From Chalara sp. BL73 (taxonomy: Eukaryota > Ascomycota > Leotiomycetes > Helotiales), in NCBI GenBank assembly GCA_918026815.1, contig CAKJVC010000150.1:1488001-1552000 (forward strand): DNA of 64,000 nucleotides. Direction: 5' to 3'. Made by a program: the position numbers and the translations under genes. The notes under the pieces were generated by a model. It saw only the letters and a program-made list of their open reading frames with translations, made no database searches and was not told the DNA's origin. Below are positions 44,344 to 57,512 of the stretch, piece after piece; positions within the stretch are counted from its first letter, which is position 1, and each line of letters opens with the position of its first letter.

Positions 44344-47300
44344 TTAAAAGGGGCATTGAGTCACTAAAGAGTTAGGTAGCATTGTGAACCGCCAACGTGC
44401 TCGTACGTTTGCCTATACTCGCGTATCCTCTCGCGGCGCAGTTGAGCGTGAACGACGTTTTCTCCGCTCGCTACAAAGACCGTTGGTTGCGCATTCAGGG
44501 ATTTATGTAGCTGCAGCATTGTCGGTGGCCAACACGCCGGTAGCGCGGATGTTCTGGTCGTCGGCGCTCGGTGGGAGCGCGTAACGCTCCCTTACCCAGG
44601 AGCTTGGTGGCGGGGAGAGCTGCTTGCGAGGATATAAGTGTGGCACGGCCAGGCCTGTCGGCCAGGTTTGCGTGAGGCCCCTATATTAATCCTCTCTGGA
44701 TGGTTTGATTCTATTGGCTCTGAAATCAGATTTTTATGCCCTATTCTACAACATATATTCCATGATGTTTACCTCCCTCTAACCGTTCCGTTTATCAATA
44801 AGCTTCAATACCCACCCGCCGCCATCACAACAATTCAGTAGCGCCGGCCGAGTATGGGCGGTGTTAAGCCCCAAACCCACGCGCTTACGTGCGCTGGCCA
44901 GTTCGTCGTTGATTAGGCCCTTCTTTTTGTATATATATGTTGGCGATTGGATTTTATCGGCCGCCCGGTTTTTTTCGGCCGATGATTCTGTATTTGGCCC
45001 ACGGTCCGTTAACCACCTGCTACTTTCAATCCACGCACACGTGGCGTTGGACCTGCCTACCGTCTGCGATGTTTCACTTATAGAAAGGACGCGCTGTTGA
45101 AGAGGCAGGTAGGTACCTGTTGAAAGAGCATCTGGAAACTAAGCTGGCTATAGAAACGCTAAGGCGACACAGCATTGGCCAGGCGACTAGTCGGCGCTTG
45201 ACTGCCTCGGACGTTATGGCCATGATTAGAACTTCTAGGCAGTTGGCGTGAAGCGATGTACTTGATCGATAGGCCAACAAGAGCATCGCCTGCTCTTCAG
45301 AATAGATAATGTAGTTCAGGAAAAGAACGGGCATAATATCTGGGGCATCACATTGTTAAAGTAACTCTCAATTATCTGTTTCGATAATCTAATTGCCTAC
45401 AGTGCTTTGATAAGTCTTGAATTTGAAGTACCTTTACAGAAAGACCGCCGTAGTCATATCGACATGATTCCTTCCATCGAAAGAAGTCGAAAAAAATCAA
45501 GTTCCCCTGTGTTTCACAACTTCGCTCTGCAAATGCCTGACCGTCGTATTCTGATGTTTTGCCAGAACGTCAGCCAACAACGGGTTACCCTGATTGCGGA
45601 AGGGCAAAACACAAAGCCTCCGTGAGGTTGGACTGTACTTCGTACAATGCGAAAGCTGGAAGATCGCGGCCAACGCCAAGCATTGCGGTACCTGCGAGGT
45701 GGTGTGGAATGCCGAAAGATAAGGATAAAGATTGTATGGATTGCAAAGGGAAGGGTTGTGAACTCGCTGTTTGCGAGTATTGCGTTTGATGGCGTGCAAA
45801 GATGAATACCCATATATCGTAGCAGCATACAGCGTAGTAAGCAGGTCTGGTTCCTATTATTGTTGGGAAAGCATGGGTTTTGGTTTTGTTTTGGGGTTTG
45901 TTTTGTCCTCGCTACATGCACGGCGGCCGTGTTGCAGTAGAACGTATGAGATAGTTGTGTCTGCCTCTCGTAAGGGAGTCAATCTGAGGTGTTGGCGCTA
46001 CGCTGCGTGCTCGGACTCCACTGTAGTCCTATCAGGGAATACGGGAATTGGTACGGAAAAAAGCTTTTACGGTACTTTACTGTGCTGTGAGCTTTGAATA
46101 AGGATTTTATCCTTCCTGGCCTTCGAACCACAATGACACTGACCCTCATTGTGTCAATAGCTGTTTCCACTTGTTGGGGTATTTCCGCGAGGTACAGCCA
46201 TTTCGTCGATGCATATCTCTTGAGGCTCACCTTGGGTCATCCTAACGTCTGTACAGATCCTGATGTGCATTACGATATCTCCATATGTGGGATATTTGAT
46301 CTCAGCACCAAAACGTCCAGCACTTTAGGCTTCAGTTACTCTGACGGCCAGCCTAACGTTTTTGAAACCCATCACCGGTCTCCCCTTTTCGTTTGTGGTC
46401 AGCGCAAATATTGTACGCGCAAGTCCCACAGAAGACCTGCGGTTGGGCGAGTGGGCGAGTGCACGAGTCACCTCAAGAAGGCGCTATTGTATCGTGGGGG
46501 GTCTTTCGCTCGTATCCCTCTTTCATCCCTTGAGGCATACTCAAGGCGTGATATATCGCTCTGAATACTCAGTGGGTAAGATCGATGTTGAGTAAAACGT
46601 GCTTAAACTAACTGGATTTAAAAGCCAAACTACTATATCTGCGTTATGAGCATCATGCAGAATCGAACTCTCAGCGTCAAGAGCCTCGCGATATTGAATA
46701 TATTGTTCTTTGATATATAGCGCATCCTCAAAGTTCTCAGGGGACAAATTGACTGCACATCACTTTGATGTCGGGCTTTTTGTCTTGCCATCAACCCCAA
46801 ATTCAATGAATTTGTAAAGAGGTCGGTGATTCATTTGAAGATTTACAAGGTATGCATTCCAGCAGTCCTAGACCGGACGTTAACATAGCAGCATTTTAAT
46901 AAGAACTGCTCCAGAGCCTACCTTGATGATAGGATAATCGAAGCTATTGTGGATACTTGTATCCGATGGGGGATGGAGGGGCTATCACGTATGGGAGGGC
47001 AATGGGTGTGTGGGTAGTGCGATGGCGGGGTAATTGATAAAGGCAGGGCATGATCTCTGTGACAGAGGAGGATCACCAGAGGGAGACGGCGTATGAGGGG
47101 CAGTACGTTATTTATGTCTATAGCGTGCATGCATTGTGTCAAAGGGCATCAGATGGCATGGGACTTGGCGTAGAATACATCCATCATCGCCTGGGATCGA
47201 TCTCATTTACAATCTATTCCGGTGGGGAGGAGGAGCGGGTGGAGTGCGACATGGATGATGAGGAGCACTGACGTCCGCCCTTGTGCAGCGAAAAACTCCT

Positions 47301-48149
47301 TGTAGCGAGAAAAATGATGGGCACTTTGACTCCAAGCAATTCAGATTCTGTCGAAGTTTGGTATCAGTCATATGCTGTGACCAAACTCCTGACCCGACTG
47401 CCTGTAAAATTATGTTCGCATCATTGTCGTCGCGCCTGGTTTGCAGAGCCTATTTCATGGCGTGATAAGACTCCACCACCACTTGCCGTTGCCGAAATTT
47501 ATAAACTATCCCCATTCGAGCCCCCAAGTCCTTCAAACCTACAGTGAAGTCATCGCCAGCCTTGTTGCTGCCGTGTGGCGCATATTCATGCACTGTCGGC
47601 GCGACGGTAAGGACCTACAATCAAATCCCCGACCCCGCACGATTATTTACTTCCCTGTGATACAGTTCCACAATACCCTCGGCGTGAAGAGTCACCTCGC
47701 TGGCCATGAGCCATATCACCGAAGTGATGGAGACTGATGATGACAACAACGGCTATAATCCATTTTTCATCGCAGAAAGTAGTGTTGACACAATTGCGTT
47801 ATACTGCATGATTTTGAGTGTATCGCCTCTCGACTTACAGTACAGATAATCGTGCGAAATTGACCGCAGGATGTTTTACAGTTCTTAGATATTTTAGAAT
47901 GAAATTGGCATTTTTGGCATTTTTGTATTGTGTCATTCCCTCCTGCAGTGATTGCCTAGCGGTTGGCTGGCGTTGCGCGCTTGCAGAGAAGATGCCACCA
48001 TTCTTGCGAGGCTGTGTTCAGCTGGGTCGACATGAGCACCTCGACATGAGCGCCTCTCTCTACTCAACAAACGACTACGTGCGTATGCCGACTCAACTAC
48101 TTAATGTTCACTGAGAACTCGTCATTTTAGCCGTCTCGATGCTGGTAAA
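44344..48149. other. 3.8-kb region with no supported gene
   Basis: Only unspliced frames of up to about 150 residues without domains. A TGTGGCACGG ... CACAACA segment (44639..44834) has LTR-like ends but no second copy or target duplication. A frame around 45092-45250 (LETKLAIETLRRHSIGQ) may be transposon-derived but is not assignable. GC-rich degenerate material. Confidence 0.4.
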
Positions 48150-51100
48150 ATGATACGCCTGCTTCAATACAATGATGGCGAGTTCAGCCTGACCGCTTTT
48201 GGAGATAAGATTCCCCAGAAATATGCTATACTTTCGCACACATGGGAGGCGGAGGAGGTAACGTTTGAAGATCTGCAAATTGGAACCGGCAAAGGGAAAG
48301 CTGGCTATAATAAGATGCGATTCTGTGGTGAGCAGGCTAAGCGTGATGGCTTGCAATACTTTTGGGTGGACACATGCTGCATCGACAAGTCGAGCAGCGC
48401 TGAGCTTTCTGAAGCGATTAATTCCATGTTTCGCTGGTACCGTGAATCGACTAAATGCTACGTCTATTTATCAGATGTGCTGAAATCTGCTATTAATACT
48501 GACGGGCAGAATCTGCCTTGGGAATCGGCATTTCGGAACAGCAAATGGTTCGCTCGAGGCTGGACCCTTCAGGAGCTTATTGCTCCGACATCAGTTGAAT
48601 TCTTCTCGAAAAAAGGGGAGCTGTTAGGCGACAAGTCAACTCTAGAGCGACATATCTGTGAAATAACAGGAATTCCTGCTAAAGCTTTTCGAGGAAGCCT
48701 TTTGTCTGGCTTTAATGTCGTCGAGCGAATGTCATGGGCAAAACAACGTAAAACTACTCGCGAAGAAGATCAGGCGTACTCACTACTTGGAATTTTCGAT
48801 GTTAGCATACCGATAATTTATGGTGAAGGGAGAAAAAAAGCAATGAAAAGGCTCCAAGAAGAAATCGACAAAGCGTCAAAAGGTAAGTTCTACTTTTCTA
48901 TTATCAGCATTCATCAAGCGCCAAAGTGAATATACATATTAGGAAACTGTTGACTAAAGTAGGAGTTAAACGTGAGGACTTCTCGGTTGTTTTTAGTCTT
49001 TCTAATGTTTTTGATGCCGAGCACTTTGTGGCGAGAGAGAAAGAGCTTCTTGAGATGCACAGAACACTTAGCAGCGACGGCTCCCGCCGAACAGTAGTTC
49101 TTCACGGTCTAGGCGGAATTGGCAAAACACAACTTAGTGTTGCATATGCAAAACGGTACAAAGACAGTTACTCAGCAATATTCTGGCTGAACATCAAGGA
49201 TGAGGAGTCTCTGAAGCAAAGCTTTGCTAAAGTAGCCAGGCAGATATTGCAAGAACACCCCTCGGCCTCGGCCAGCCAGCTAAGCAACGTAGATACCAAA
49301 AATAACCTAAACGAAATAGTGGATGCTGTCAAAGCATGGCTAAGTTTGCCTAACAATACGAGATGGCTAGCGATTTACGACAATTACGACAATCCTAAAT
49401 TGCCTGGAAACACGGATCCTGCTGCCGTGAATATTCGAAAATTCCTTCCCGAATCATATCAAGGGTCAATTATTATCACAACGCGGTCGTCGCAAGTCAA
49501 ATTCGGCCATTCTATCCAGATTCGTAAGCTCGGAGATGTGCGTGATAGTCTTGAGATTCTGGCAAACGCGTCGAGACGGAAAGAACTAAGAAGTGGTAAG
49601 GATGTTCTAGGCTTTTACACTGCAAAACTAAATTTAATGCTAGACCCCGATGCTATCAAGCTTGCTAAAGAATTGGACGGACTTCCTCTTGCACTAGCTA
49701 CTGCTGGAGCATATCTTGACCAAGTGGCGATAAGTCTTTTAGATTATTTATGCTTGTACAAAGAGTCATGGCTGCAACTCCAGGAGTCAAGCCCTGAATT
49801 GAGCTCTTACGAAGACCGAACGCTCTACTCTACATGGCAGGTTTCGTTTCAGCATGTCAAACAACAAAATGAACTCTCGGCTAAGCTTCTTTGCTTCTGG
49901 GCGTACTTCGATAACCAGGATCTTTGGCTAGAGCTTCTTCAGCACTATACTTCTAATGACCCAAACTGGGTACGAGAGCTGGTTAAAGACAAATTGAGCT
50001 TCCATAAAGCGGTGCGGGTACTAAGTAACTACGGGCTAGTTGAAGTAAACACATCTTCGCAAGAATTAGTCGAGTCACAAGGGTACAGCATGCATGGATG
50101 CGTTCATTCGTGGACAGTTCACGTTCTTAACCAAGCGTGGGATTACGGCCTAGCTAAGCTAGCTGTGAAGTTTGTTGCATCACATGTCCCGGAACAGCAG
50201 ACTGTTCGGCCCTGGCTGACGCAAAGACGGCTTCTCCAGCATGCAACGAGATGTGAATATATGTTTTTGAATAATTTGGTAATAGGCGATGAAATGGCAT
50301 GGGAATGTCACAAACTAGGGCTCCTTTACGCCGACCAAAACAAGCTGGCCGAGGCCGAGCAGATGCACCAGCGGGCGTTGCGAGGCTACGAAAAAGCATG
50401 GGGTCCTGAGCACATGTCGACGCTTGGCACAGTCAACAACCTAGGGAACCTTTACGCTGATCAAGGCAAGCTGGTCGACGCCGAACAAATGTACCAGCGG
50501 GCGTTGCGAGGCAAGGAGAAAGCATTGGGCCCTGAGCACACGTCGACGCTTGACACGGTCAACAACCTAGGGAGCCTTTATGCTGATCAAGGCAAGCGGG
50601 TCGAAGCCGAACAAATGTATCAGCGGGCGCTGCGAGGCTACGAAAAAGCACGGGTTCCCGAGAATACGTCGATGCTTGACACGGTCATCAACTTAGGGAA
50701 TCTTTACAACAGCCAAGGCAAGCTGGTCGAGGCAGAGCAAATGTACCAGCGGGCGTTGCGAGGCTACGAAAAAGCATGGGGTCCTGAGCATACGTCGACG
50801 CTTGACACAGTCAACAACCTAGGGAGCCTTTACGATGATCAAGGGAAGCTGGCCGAAGCCGAACAAATGTACCAGCGGGCGCTGGGAGGCTACGAAAAAG
50901 CATTGGGCCCTGAGCATACGTCGACGCTTGGCACGGTCAGCAACCTAGGGAGCCTCTACAAAAGCCAAGGCAAGCTAGTCGAGGCAGAGCAAATGTACCA
51001 GCGGGCGTTGCGAGGCTACGAAAAAGCATGGGGTCCTGAGCATACGTCGACGCTTTCTACGGTCCACAACCTAGGGAGCCTTTACGCTGATCAAGGCAAG

Positions 51101-51697
51101 CGGGTCGAAGCCGAACAAACGTACCAGCGGGCGTTGCAAGGCAAGGAGAAAGCATTGGGCCCTGAGCACACGTCGACGCTTGACACGGTCAACAACCTAG
51201 GGAGCCTCTACAAAAGCCAAGGCAAGCTGGCCGAGGCAGAGCAAATGTACCAGCGGGCGCTGCAAGGCTACGAAAAGGCATGGGGCCCAGAGCACATGTC
51301 GACGCTTAGGACGGTCAACAACCTAGGGAGCCTCTACAAAAGCCAAGGCAAGCTGGCCGAGGCCGAACAAATGTACCAGCGGGCGTGGCAAGGCCACGAG
51401 AAAGCTTTTGGTACAGATAGTATTATCACTTACCTCCCAGCACTCAACACATTCCGGGGTTTCGGCTCTCTTTTTGAACTTCAAGCTAATGTAGCGGAGG
51501 CCAGGACTATGTATTCAAAAGCGTCACTTGGGTATGAAAAAGTCTTCGGACCTGAACATCCTAAATCTCAGAGTTTGCGTCGCAAACTTTGTACTTTGGA
51601 TACCGTTGTGGAGAGCAAGGTCCTGGTAGGAGTAGAAGAGCCTGTGGACGACCTGCAAGAGGACCACTACGCAAGCTGTTCCGAAAACTTGCCATAA
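48150..51697 (+). CDS. HET-NB-ARC-TPR STAND (NLR-like) protein, 1155 aa
   Basis: Exons 48150..48882 and 48963..51697 (3468 nt). The 80-nt intron has GTAAGT and AAAGTAG ends; the acceptor was chosen because it restores GVKREDF, matching the paralogue at 1..886. Residues 1-245 are a HET domain (YAILSHTWE, YFWVDTCCIDK, ARGWTLQELIAPTS, IIYGEG). The NB-ARC part has P-loop LHGLGGIGKTQLS at about 290, WLAIYDNYDNP (Walker B region), SIIITTRSSQV and GLPLALATAGAYL at about 484. From about 692 there are roughly ten kinesin-light-chain-like 42-residue TPRs. A recognition receptor whose TPR array binds a signal and whose HET domain triggers cell death is the family model. Gene intact. Confidence 0.93.
50306..51397 (+). 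repeat. Array of near-identical 126-bp (42-aa) TPR units
   Basis: Nine consecutive units share the pattern VNNLGSLYADQGKL, AEAEQMYQRALRGYEKA and GPEHTSTLDT. Differences between units concentrate at few sites (ADQ/KSQ/DDQ/NSQ; GYEKAW/GKEKAL; LDT/LGT/LST/LRT). A more diverged unit follows to about 51560. Confidence 0.93.
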
Positions 51698-52498
51698 AGT
51701 AAAGTCCTTCATGTATAATAGTTCTGCTCTTCACATGTTGATGCCAAAATAAACATGTGTTTTAAACTTACCTTCAAATATTTATATTCGCGCTTTGTGG
51801 AGGACCAAAGATATGGTGAGGCGGATGCCGTCTATCAGCCAATGTAGCAAAGCCGTAATGCTCCGATAAAACCCTTTTATAAGTATTAAGAGTAATAAAA
51901 GCTTGAAAGTGGAGCTGTGGTAAAGGAACTTTATCGTACTATAAACGGAGACCCATTATAAATCAGGCGCGAGAGCGACGATACAAATATATTGTTTAGT
52001 AGGAGGGGTTTAAAGTGTTTAAGAGTAGCTGCAGAACACGACTTATACAGTAATATAAAAGATATCGAGGTGTGTATAGAGTTTGAGATGCTCAAATTCA
52101 AAGCACCTATTATTTTTCTCGGCACGGTGGGTTTCTCGCTACCTAGGGAGGGACGATAGGTTGCCTATATCGATATCCATACATGCATGTACGTGCGTAT
52201 GTGCGTATATACTAAGCGCATATCAGATGCGCCGGCCGGCATCAAATACGCATCCCTTATGGGGTGAATCATAGTTACGTTCTGGGGATGGGGCAGGATA
52301 ACGACGCCACGGATCACCGCATCGCAGTCTCACGTCACCGCATCGAAGATCACTTTTTTTGGAGCCACAGCTTTTCTATTTTTATGTTATGTTAGGCACA
52401 TGCAGGGAATCTATCTATCCATCATGATATTTTCCTCCCCAGATCCCTCGTTGCATCGTGATCTCGTAACGTCGTAATCCCATATCCCATCAAGACGC
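51698..52498. other. Intergenic, nothing coding
   Basis: 3' flank of the NLR gene. No terminator or gene can be assigned. ACCGCATCG occurs twice near 52316-52346. Confidence 0.4.
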
Positions 52499-52499
52499 A

Positions 52500-52531
<32 letters not shown>

Positions 52532-52533
52532 AA
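52499..52533. repeat. AAAG microsatellite
   Basis: About eight to nine uninterrupted AAAG units. Confidence 0.9.
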
Positions 52534-52654
52534 TACGAGCAACCATCCTAGCGAACGTGATCCATGAATTATTAGCCTCTCCGTAATGAAAAATAAATGA
52601 AAAGTAAGAATGATGGTGGGTGCTTGATTTTGGATTTTTGGGTTTTTTCGACAG

Positions 52655-52905
52655 TGTAACAACTCAAGGCGAACAGGGATCTCGATCTGTAGGTCTCAGG
52701 GAGAATGACTCAAAAATATGAACGACTATCAATTGTTATAACGAAGTGAACAAGCTACAGATAGAAGAAAGGAAAGAAAGCAGCGCTTTATATACAGGAG
52801 ACTAGCCAGGGGCCAGTGTGAGCGAGGCTGTGTGGTGTCAGGGGCCGAGCCCAAAAGGGTGACATTAACCCCCTCCATCAGCATAGCTTGTCCTCAAGCT
52901 ATAGC
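52655..52905 (-). mobile_element. 3' LTR plus internal tail of an LTR element, family A
   Basis: Minus-strand LTR 52655..52864 (TGTAACAACTC on the plus strand, ending GGGTGACA). On the minus strand it is preceded by the purine-rich GATGGAGGGGGTTAA, a polypurine-tract-like sequence expected just before a 3' LTR, and by AGCTTGAGGACAAGCT. So about 40 bp of internal sequence survive. No duplication at the ends. Confidence 0.7.
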
Positions 52906-52962
52906 GAGTCATGAAATAGAAAATTTAAAAAAAAGAAAATCCACTATTTAGGCTCGCATAGC

Positions 52963-53338
52963 TGTCACGGCCCTAGCCCTATCTCGCTTAGAGCTACTTG
53001 GGTCTCGCCCTAACACCCCAAAGCCTCTCTGTCGGATCACTCTACCTGTGGCAACACCACGTCTTTACGTGGATTGCTTAGGTTGAATGTGATTGATTGT
53101 TGAGGGTTGTATGGAGGGATGAGGATATGACCTGCCCCCCCATTCAATAGCTAATCTACGTACAAACACTCTCTTACACTAGCCCCTAGCAAGTCTCCTG
53201 TATATAAAGCGCTGCTTTCCTTCCTTTCTTCTATCTGTAGCTTATTCTCTTCATTATAACAGTTGATAGTCGTTCACACCTTTGAGCCTTTCTCCCTAAT
53301 ACACGGATCGAGATACCTGTTCGCCTAGAGTTGCTACA
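52963..53338 (+). mobile_element. LTR family A, 376 bp, opposite orientation
   Basis: TGTCACGGCCCTAGCC start and GTTGCTACA end, with TATATAAAGCGCTGC and CACGGATCGAGAT. It is about 150 bp longer than the 220-bp copy because of extra sequence in its left half (53000-53160). It faces the LTR at 52655..52864 across 98 bp. Confidence 0.7.
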
Positions 53339-53627
53339 GCCGAGAGTATTTGTTCAAAATAGAGAAAAAGAGTCACGTGGCCTTCAGAGAGTATAGGGCA
53401 AACAAGTATCAATTGCTAAAGGTTATAGAACCTAAACTACAGGAGAGAATCCCTCTACTTATAGAGGTGTGATACCCACATGTCAACACACTGATGCCTA
53501 CAGGTGCCTACAATAGACTTTAGGCATGGTCCTTAGACCTAATCTGCTCAACAGTATTGTTTCTTGTTATAGTGACTAACGGATAATTAACTGACATCAA
53601 AACAAAATAGACAGGGTAGTCTTACGT

Positions 53628-56600
53628 CTATCGACTGGATCTAACCTTTTGTGCGACGCAAGTGCACATATCACATCGCATATGCCCACAAGAGCCTCCA
53701 CTCGTATATCCTATACAGTTCTCCGTTGTTTCTACGTTCATCCCATCACATCCGCACTGGCAACAGGTCCATATATAAATATACTTGGATATAGAGCGAG
53801 ATTTGGATGTCCAAAATCCGGACGAAGGGTTATGATACGGTTGCGTGGGAGGACCTGACGGTGGAGGCCGAGTGGGCAAACGATCCCTTTCGAATCCTGT
53901 GTCACAAGTCAGCAAACGTATAATAGCCTGAGTTGAGGCACTTACCGTGATTAATATGTCGATAGTGAGCGACGGCTTCTGCGTGGATGGAAGGTGCGCG
54001 GATAGGTGAAGGAGAAGGTGACAGACGCGGTTGTGATGCAGAAGCGTAAGGGGAGGCCGATTCCGCTAGCTCTTGGTCTCGCATGCCTAACCCCGTTGCC
54101 GCCGCGTCTGCTTCTCTCTTAAGTCTTTCCATTTCTATCTCCTGTCTCAAGATCCTCTCGAAGCCCCCTGCTACGCTAGAAGGCTTATCTCTAGCCAAGT
54201 TTTCTGGTATTTTGGCTGCATCCGCTGTCCCTACCTTTCCATCCTCCTTCAGAGAAGCCTGTGTCTGCTGTTCGATGATTCGTAGTTGTTCCTTCTGTTG
54301 AGCTCGCGCCTCGGCAAGAGCTGCCTGCTGTTGATGCATACCAGGCCAGAGATGGTCACTTGGTTCAGAACTGGCTGGCTGGTTTGGTTCGAATATGCGA
54401 TCACGCCTGGAAGGTGATCCGGATTCAATGGTGTTGTAATCGGGTGGGTCGTATGGCACTCCTATCACAGGAACAGTTAGAGACTATTCATTCGCCCTTT
54501 ATGGTGTTGGGGAAATAGGTGCTATTCTGCATACCACTTTCATAAAATCGATCTGTCGGTTTCTGTTGAGAGTCCTGAGCGGGTTGTGGTGAGTGGGGAT
54601 CATAGTTATCACTTGGCTGGTTGAGGATTGACACTTGTTCATACTCTGAAAAGTCGATCAATGAGTCCAGAGGATCCAGATTACTGGATTGGGAATTTGG
54701 GGTCGACGTCGAGTGGAGCCCAGATTGTTCGGCGGCATTTCTCTTCTTTTCGGGATTGAACATCGGATTAGAAGTACGATCTATTGAGCATTTGACAGGT
54801 GGAAACCGTCTTATGCAATTTGTACAGGGTCCATCTCCTTGTGGGATGCACTGCAGTAATTCAGTAGCCTGTGGGCAGCAAAAAGTAAGGGAAGGACATA
54901 GTACCTTTTGTTTTCGTCGATAACATTCTGTGCATGAATTAACGATAAACTGCGGAGCTTGTCTTGGAGGACTTTTGTCTCTGCGACGTTCCCGAATCTC
55001 CTTAGTGTGACTCCATAAGAAGTCCTGTTCATGTTCGGGGACCCAGCGTTTTACTGAAGATTGGTTTGTTAGTTATGCTCGCAATTTGTATCAGGCAAAA
55101 ATAACAAGTGACAGATTGAGAGTAGTTCGTATCTCAACAACAGCAAGCGGAACATGAATCTTAGGATAGGGATGCCGACTCACTAAGGACAAAGTCTGGA
55201 TCTAGATCATCAAGCTCGTAATCAAGCCGATACTGATTCAGCGTCTCGATCGAAAGATATTTCCTCGACATCCTCGTATAAGGAGCTCGATTTGGATTGG
55301 CTTCCTTCTCCTTATTTAGAACCAAATTAATCTGCATATCATCCATTCCACAGTTTCGCAAATCGTTCACTAGTCGCTCTTGGTACTCCATGTCCCTCTC
55401 CCCTTTGTCTTTTTTGGCTTGTGCTGCTTTCTCAGCCTCTAGCAGCTTGAATTTGTTGAGAACTTCGTTGTCTCTTGTCATGACCTCGCCCTCTAAATTT
55501 GTTGGCGCGGGGTTCGGATTGGATGATTCTTGAATCGCTACTCTTTCGATATCTTCTTGCATTATTTGCCCTTGGGATTTCTTATCCCCGATTTCCCTCT
55601 CACTAACCGCTCCTTCCAAGTTTCCTAGGTGAGTTGGTGGATTTAACAGGTTCCGAACTTCATCAGACGTCTCATCGGTGTTTTCGGAGCCTTGGTCTGA
55701 ATCAACAATTGGAATTGAAGCGCCCACAGCCGGCTTTACGCTTGGCTCAGAGTCACCCTCATCACCTTCATCCGAGCTCTCGTTTTCCAAATCCACACCA
55801 CCATGATTCAAAGGAAGGGTGAACAATGCTAATTGTTCCATATGCCGACCAAGGTGCTTTCGGAACTGTTTTGGTTTGCCATAAGAATCGTCGCCTTCTG
55901 AATCGAGTATCGAGCTTCGATTTGCCTGCTTTCGTTTAAGATCCGCTTCCCAGTCATCACATAGATGACAGGCCGTAGATGGGATTCTATCCACCCTCTC
56001 TTCGCTCTGCAATATCAGTGCCTCAAGCGGCGAGCTGGCTAGAACAGCCGCATGTGTTGATTTTGTATGTTTGGAAAAAGCAGATACAGTCGCAAACGGG
56101 ATGTGCTCGCAGAACTGACAAATCCACTCCTTTCTATGATTTTGCATCTCATGCGCAAACCATTCATTCCGGCTTTGGAACATTAGCATCTCGCAGCCGT
56201 CAAATGTGCAAACGTAGGGTTTGAGATCTCGGAACACATGTTTCCTGTATAATATATTAGTATCTTGATTTGAATGAAAGAATGATGGACTAGTCTCTTA
56301 CTTCCAAGCAGCTTTGTTTTTTACAACCTGCTCTATGAAACAATACGGACATTGAAAAGGTTCTCCATATTCAAATGGAACATCTGGGAAAGCCATCTTC
56401 GGCGGCAGTGGAACAGTGAGCATGGCAGGGGCGCCATCATTTCCAAATACAGTGGGATCATAAGACGTTTGAGATCCAAAAGAATTCCCCATATCAGATC
56501 CAGCTGTTTTGACATTCTGAACGATGTTGCCATTCCCGATAAACGTTGTCGCTTTAGTTGACGCAACAATAGTCTTCTCGGGGTTTTTCTGTACCTCGTC

Positions 56601-57512
56601 GTCGTCCCACATTCCAGCCATTTTTCCACTGTTGAAAATCTCCGAGTCAGTAATTGCTCCATCAGGAAACATGTACTCTGAGAATACCTACTGATGCTCA
56701 ACGCGGTACTTAAAAAATTGGCGGCGTCTCGTGATAGCCTTTCCTAGACGTTCGAGCAACCAGTTCTCGCTGTATTTCGCATACCCATACTTTTCTCTCA
56801 CGTGGCCGATGTCCGGATATGGATTCCAGGTCTTATATCGTGAGGCTACCTTGAAATAGTCGTCTCGAGTTGCGGAACTTCGAATGACGATCGAAAGCTT
56901 CATGAGGCTTGAATTTGACGCGGCAATGGCTTTCAGTAGCTCCTCCAAGTCTGAGGTGACTCCTTCACCATGGGAGTCGTCCTTGTCCCTTAATCCATCT
57001 TCGTTTTGGATGTTGTCTTCATGCTGACTATCAACTTCCGAATCATCACTTGAGTCACTCATGTTATCTAAGCTCCATGAGTTGTTAACCTTGTCTCCAA
57101 CAACGATCGAAGTTGCTTCATTCAGATACTCTTGAAGATCTCGGAGCACCTGCAAAGTTCTCCCTCTAATCCCGGGTGCTTCGTTTAATCGGAAATCAAG
57201 CGATGTCCGAAGTTTTTCATCATGAAAAGCCGCAATACTCAAGCCCCAAGCCTTGTACCTTGCTCGGGCATCTTCGACAGCGAGGCGTGTGCTGTCTAGA
57301 TCAAATCCAGTACCAACCGACTTGTCTAGATTCTGTAACAAGGCAAAGAGGTTTTTGAATTGTTCAAGACGATCCTTTGCCAACGGAGAGATCACCGAGC
57401 CCTCCTTGACATCCACATGGACTGGAGCCTTGCCCGCCATCCCGGGGGTTTGTGTCGGTATGTGGGGTTGAAATCGCGATTTCACCGTGAGTACTGAGGT
57501 GCCTGTCGTCAA
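53628..57512 (-). CDS. Triple zinc-motif nuclear-type protein, 1152 aa
   Basis: Seven exons join in frame (3459 nt): 56692..57512, 56302..56628, 55184..56244, 54905..55053, 54535..54850, 53946..54461 and 53628..53896. An N-terminal helical region (LEQFKNLFALLQNLDKS; ENWLLERLGKAITRRRQFF) precedes a C2H2-like zinc region (FQCPYCFIEQVVKNKAAW, YVCTFDGCE, WICQFCEH). Next comes an acidic/coiled-coil stretch with KKEANPNRAP-type text and an ordered segment (LSIETLNQYRLDYELDDLD; PEHEQDFLWSHTKEIRE). A Zn2Cys6-like cluster, CTECYRRKQK then CIPQGDGPCTNCIRRF and PPVKC, is created only by splicing the 54851-54904 intron. The C-terminal 90 residues hold a third Cys-rich motif (WTCCQCGCDGMN; CGHMRCDMCTC). 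Possibly a transcription regulator. A later start at 57440 (MAGKAPVHV) is equally possible. Confidence 0.82.

Noticed and set aside
44639..44834. Possible LTR with TG...CA ends
   Set aside because: No second copy, no target duplication and no internal region; kept only as a note in the intergenic entry.
46094..46564. 156-codon frame with a hydrophobic start
   Set aside because: It starts at a TTG; the first ATG is at 46133. There are no domains, introns or conserved features, and it lies in a degenerate region.
50306..51397. Regular 126-bp repeat that could look like a CRISPR array or satellite
   Set aside because: Units encode TPRs in one open frame within a eukaryotic gene and have no spacers.
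52316..52346. Short ACCGCATCG direct repeat
   Set aside because: Two copies only, no structural context.
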